A stretch of DNA of 15,033 nucleotides, taken from the NCBI GenBank assembly GCA_947446155.1, contig CANFFZ010000048.1, positions 1 through 15,033 on the forward strand, given 5' to 3'. Below are positions 13,336-15,033 of the stretch, piece after piece (within the stretch, counting starts at the first letter, position 1; every line of letters begins with the position of its first letter). The notes beneath the pieces are model-generated. The model saw nothing but the letters and a program-made list of their open reading frames with translations. It ran no database searches and had not been told where the DNA came from. Made by a program: the position numbers and the translations under genes. The stretch is from Chloroflexota bacterium (GTDB lineage Bacteria; Chloroflexota; Dehalococcoidia; UBA2979).

Positions 13336-14052
13336 GTGCACCTCACCGTCACGAGCGTCGACTACCGCACGCACGGCATCGCCGCCGTCACCATCGCCAC
13401 CGATTCCTCGGAGGCGACGGTCGGCGGCGACTTCGTGTCCCCCGCCGTCGATGATGACGGCGCGACATCCGAGGCCACACCCACGCTGATCCTCGGTGAC
13501 ACGGCAATGCTGCATCGGCTCACTCGAGGTCGCACCCTGACCTCGGCGGAGTGGGACGCCATCCGCGAAGAAGGCCGTGTCGGCCTTGCCGTCCGCCACG
13601 CGATGAACCTCGTCGCGCGGAAGCCGCGCAGCGAGTCGGAGATCCGTCGCACCCTGCTCACCCACGCCGCCGCGTTCGAGCCGTCCGAGGTGGACGCGGC
13701 AATGGCTCGCCTCCGCGACCTCGGTGCCGTCGACGACAGCCGCTGGGTGGCCAGTTATGTCGCACAGCCCCGCGCGAACGGCCGGGGGGCTCGACTGCTC
13801 CGGCGTGAACTCGGCCAGCGTGGCGTGCAGGACGCTGACGCCAGCGAAGCCCTCGACGGCCGGGACGAGGGCGCCGCCGCCCTCGCGGCCGCACTCAAGC
13901 GCACCCGCTCCCTGCACGGCTTGGACCGCGAGGCCGCCCGACGCCGCCTGTACGACTTCCTCCGCCGCCGCGGCTTCGACGATTCGGTCGCCCGCCGCGC
14001 GATGGAGACCGCCCTCGCGGAACTCCTCGCTGAGGCCCCTGCCGAGGCCTGA
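13336..14052 (+). CDS. recX: Regulatory protein RecX
   Basis: RecX binds RecA filaments and limits their extension and activity. The 238-aa protein begins with a variable N-terminal region (about 1-55) and continues with three-helix RecX repeats: a first from about 75 (RVGLAVRHAMNLVARKPRSESEIRRTL), a second around DDSRWVASYVAQPRANGRGARLLRRELGQRGV, and a third near LDREAARRRLYDFLRRRGFDDSVARRAMETAL. These are family hallmarks. Start GTG 13336 is the first codon after GGGAGG (13319-13324), with an 11-base spacing that is slightly long; earlier starts in this frame lie inside recA and give an Arg/Pro-rich shadow translation. It is probably cotranscribed with recA and SOS-controlled with it. Confidence 0.92.
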   Translation: MHLTVTSVDYRTHGIAAVTIATDSSEATVGGDFVSPAVDDDGATSEATPTLILGDTAMLHRLTRGRTLTSAEWDAIREEGRVGLAVRHAMNLVARKPRSESEIRRTLLTHAAAFEPSEVDAAMARLRDLGAVDDSRWVASYVAQPRANGRGARLLRRELGQRGVQDADASEALDGRDEGAAALAAALKRTRSLHGLDREAARRRLYDFLRRRGFDDSVARRAMETALAELLAEAPAEA

Positions 14053-14101
14053 ACCTCGCCCCCTCTCCCGCAACCCGTCCGCAGCGCCTCTGCAAGCCCG
14101 G

Positions 14102-14110
14102 TGATACGAT
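14102..14110 (+). promoter_or_regulatory. Extended -10 promoter for rny
   Basis: TG-A-TACGAT (14102-14110) is an extended -10 element, which does not require a strong -35; none is seen. It is embedded in the perfect inverted repeat GTGAT-ACG-ATCAC (14101-14113), possibly an operator. It would give a leader of about 107 bases before rny containing only small hairpins (for example 14124-14142, GCACT/AGTGC). Confidence 0.45.
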
Positions 14111-14224
14111 CACTTCAAGCAAAGCACTCCCTTATGTAGTGCGACCGCCTCAACAAACACATCGCGGCCACTTGCGACCCCCTTGCAGGGCGAGGCGCGG
14201 GCCGTCCGTGAATCGGAGACCACG

Positions 14225-15033
14225 ATGGATCCTGTGATCCTGGCGATCGTCGCTACCGTTGCGGGCCTGGCTGTTGGCGGCGGCCTCACTTTCCTGATCA
14301 CGCGCAGCGGCGCCAACAACATCGTCGCGCAGGCACGCGAGCGCGCTCGACTGGCCGGCGACGAGGCAGAGCAGCGTGCCCGCGCCGCCGAACTCGACGC
14401 CGAGAAGCGCGCCCTCGAGCGCCGCGAGACCGTCGACCGCGAGGTGAACGAACGCCGCGCTGAACTCAGTCGCGCGGAGCGCCGCCTCGAGCAGCGGGAG
14501 ACCGCCGTCGAGCGCCGTGGGGAGGCCCTTGAGCGGGCGGAGCAGTCGCTGCGCGACCGCACCGCCGCCATCGAGCGTGCCGAGCGAGAGGCCGAGGAGG
14601 CCCGTGCGGCCTCCCGAGGCGAACTCGAGCGAGTAGCTGGCCTCACCACCGAGCAGGCCCGCGAGGAGCTGCTGGCGCGTCTGGATGACGAACTGCGCGA
14701 GGAATCTGGCCGCCGCGTCCGCGCGATGGAGATCAGCGCCCGCAACGAAGCGGACGTCCGCGCCCGCAAGGTGCTGGCCACGGTCATGCAGCGCATCACG
14801 TCGGACATCACGGCGGAGACGACCGTCAGCGTGGTGCCGATCCCCTCGGACGAACTGAAGGGCCGCATCATCGGCCGCGAGGGCCGCAATATCCGCGCCT
14901 TCGAGGCGGCCACCGGCTGCGACCTGATCATCGATGACACCCCGGAGGTCGTCACGGTCTCCGGCTTCGATCCGGTCCGCCGCGAGATCGCCCGTGTGGC
15001 CCTCGCGCGCCTGCTCCAGGACGGCCGCATCCA
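14225..15033 (+). CDS. rny: Ribonuclease Y, N-terminal part (cut by right edge)
   Basis: RNase Y is a membrane-anchored endoribonuclease that starts mRNA decay in many bacteria lacking RNase E. The 269 codons present show an N-terminal membrane helix (about 4-26, [20 protein letters not shown]), then a long charged Glu/Arg/Ala coiled coil (about 35-150). A conserved linker ([17 protein letters not shown]) leads to the KH RNA-binding domain starting near 208, with [11 protein letters not shown]. The catalytic HD domain lies beyond the edge. ATG 14225 follows GGAG (14215-14218) by six bases and places the membrane helix right at the N-terminus, as in known family members. It sits 172 bases after recX with its own likely promoter. 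Confidence 0.95.
   Translation, partial: MDPVILAIVATVAGLAVGGGLTFLITRSGANNIVAQARERARLAGDEAEQRARAAELDAEKRALERRETVDREVNERRAELSRAERRLEQRETAVERRGEALERAEQSLRDRTAAIERAEREAEEARAASRGELERVAGLTTEQAREELLARLDDELREESGRRVRAMEISARNEADVRARKVLATVMQRITSDITAETTVSVVPIPSDELKGRIIGREGRNIRAFEAATGCDLIIDDTPEVVTVSGFDPVRREIARVALARLLQDGRI

Noticed and set aside
14101..14113. CRP/FNR-type site at GTGATACGATCAC.
   Set aside because: The arms match only part of a TGTGA-N6-TCACA site and the spacing is wrong (three bases instead of six between arms), so no family is assigned.

Overview
This is a GC-rich, densely packed bacterial chromosomal segment made of housekeeping genes, with no sign of phage, insertion sequences, CRISPR or RNA genes. 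The combination suggests a Chloroflexota bacterium, most likely Dehalococcoidia-like, but that placement is inference. It rests on FtsZ, RNase Y beside recA-recX, a B12-dependent (class II) ribonucleotide reductase with NrdR, the yggS-proC-yggT-DUF167 block, and SOS boxes of the Gram-positive type (GAAC-N4-GTTC).

Layout, left to right. (1) 1-1471: ftsZ, preceded by a Pro/Ala-rich coding stretch open to the left edge and in frame with ftsZ, and closed by a strong terminator. (2) 1499-2344: a crotonase-family enoyl-CoA hydratase behind an AT-rich 33-bp palindrome that looks like an operator. (3) 2591-4536: nrdR, apparently coupled to a five-codon leader ORF, then two tandem zinc-ribbon/RDD membrane proteins. 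(4) 4578-6453: nrdJ, whose promoter carries a LexA-type box. (5) 6485-7886, minus strand: a metallo-beta-lactamase-fold hydrolase followed by a DinB-family protein whose natural start looks frameshifted. (6) 7980-10102: a small membrane protein (probably leaderless), yggS, proC and yggT, with a convergent DUF167 gene sharing yggT's stop site. (7) 10529-12015: mgtE behind a structured mRNA leader containing a ten-codon ORF. (8) 12077-15033: recA with a textbook SOS promoter, recX, and the first 269 codons of rny (RNase Y), cut by the right edge.

Functionally the window joins cell division (FtsZ), dNTP supply (NrdR/NrdJ), DNA repair and its control (RecA/RecX), PLP and proline metabolism (YggS/ProC), magnesium transport (MgtE) and mRNA decay (RNase Y). 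The most interesting signals are regulatory. nrdJ and recA share an almost identical SOS-box/-10 block, so dNTP synthesis is probably part of the DNA-damage response here. mgtE has a leader with a well-formed upstream ORF, mutually exclusive helices and a hairpin over its ribosome-binding site, and it does not look like the known M-box. The 2345-2604 gap holds only two short hairpins (2457-2470 and 2480-2501) and the tiny leader ORF; no gap exceeds 300 bases.
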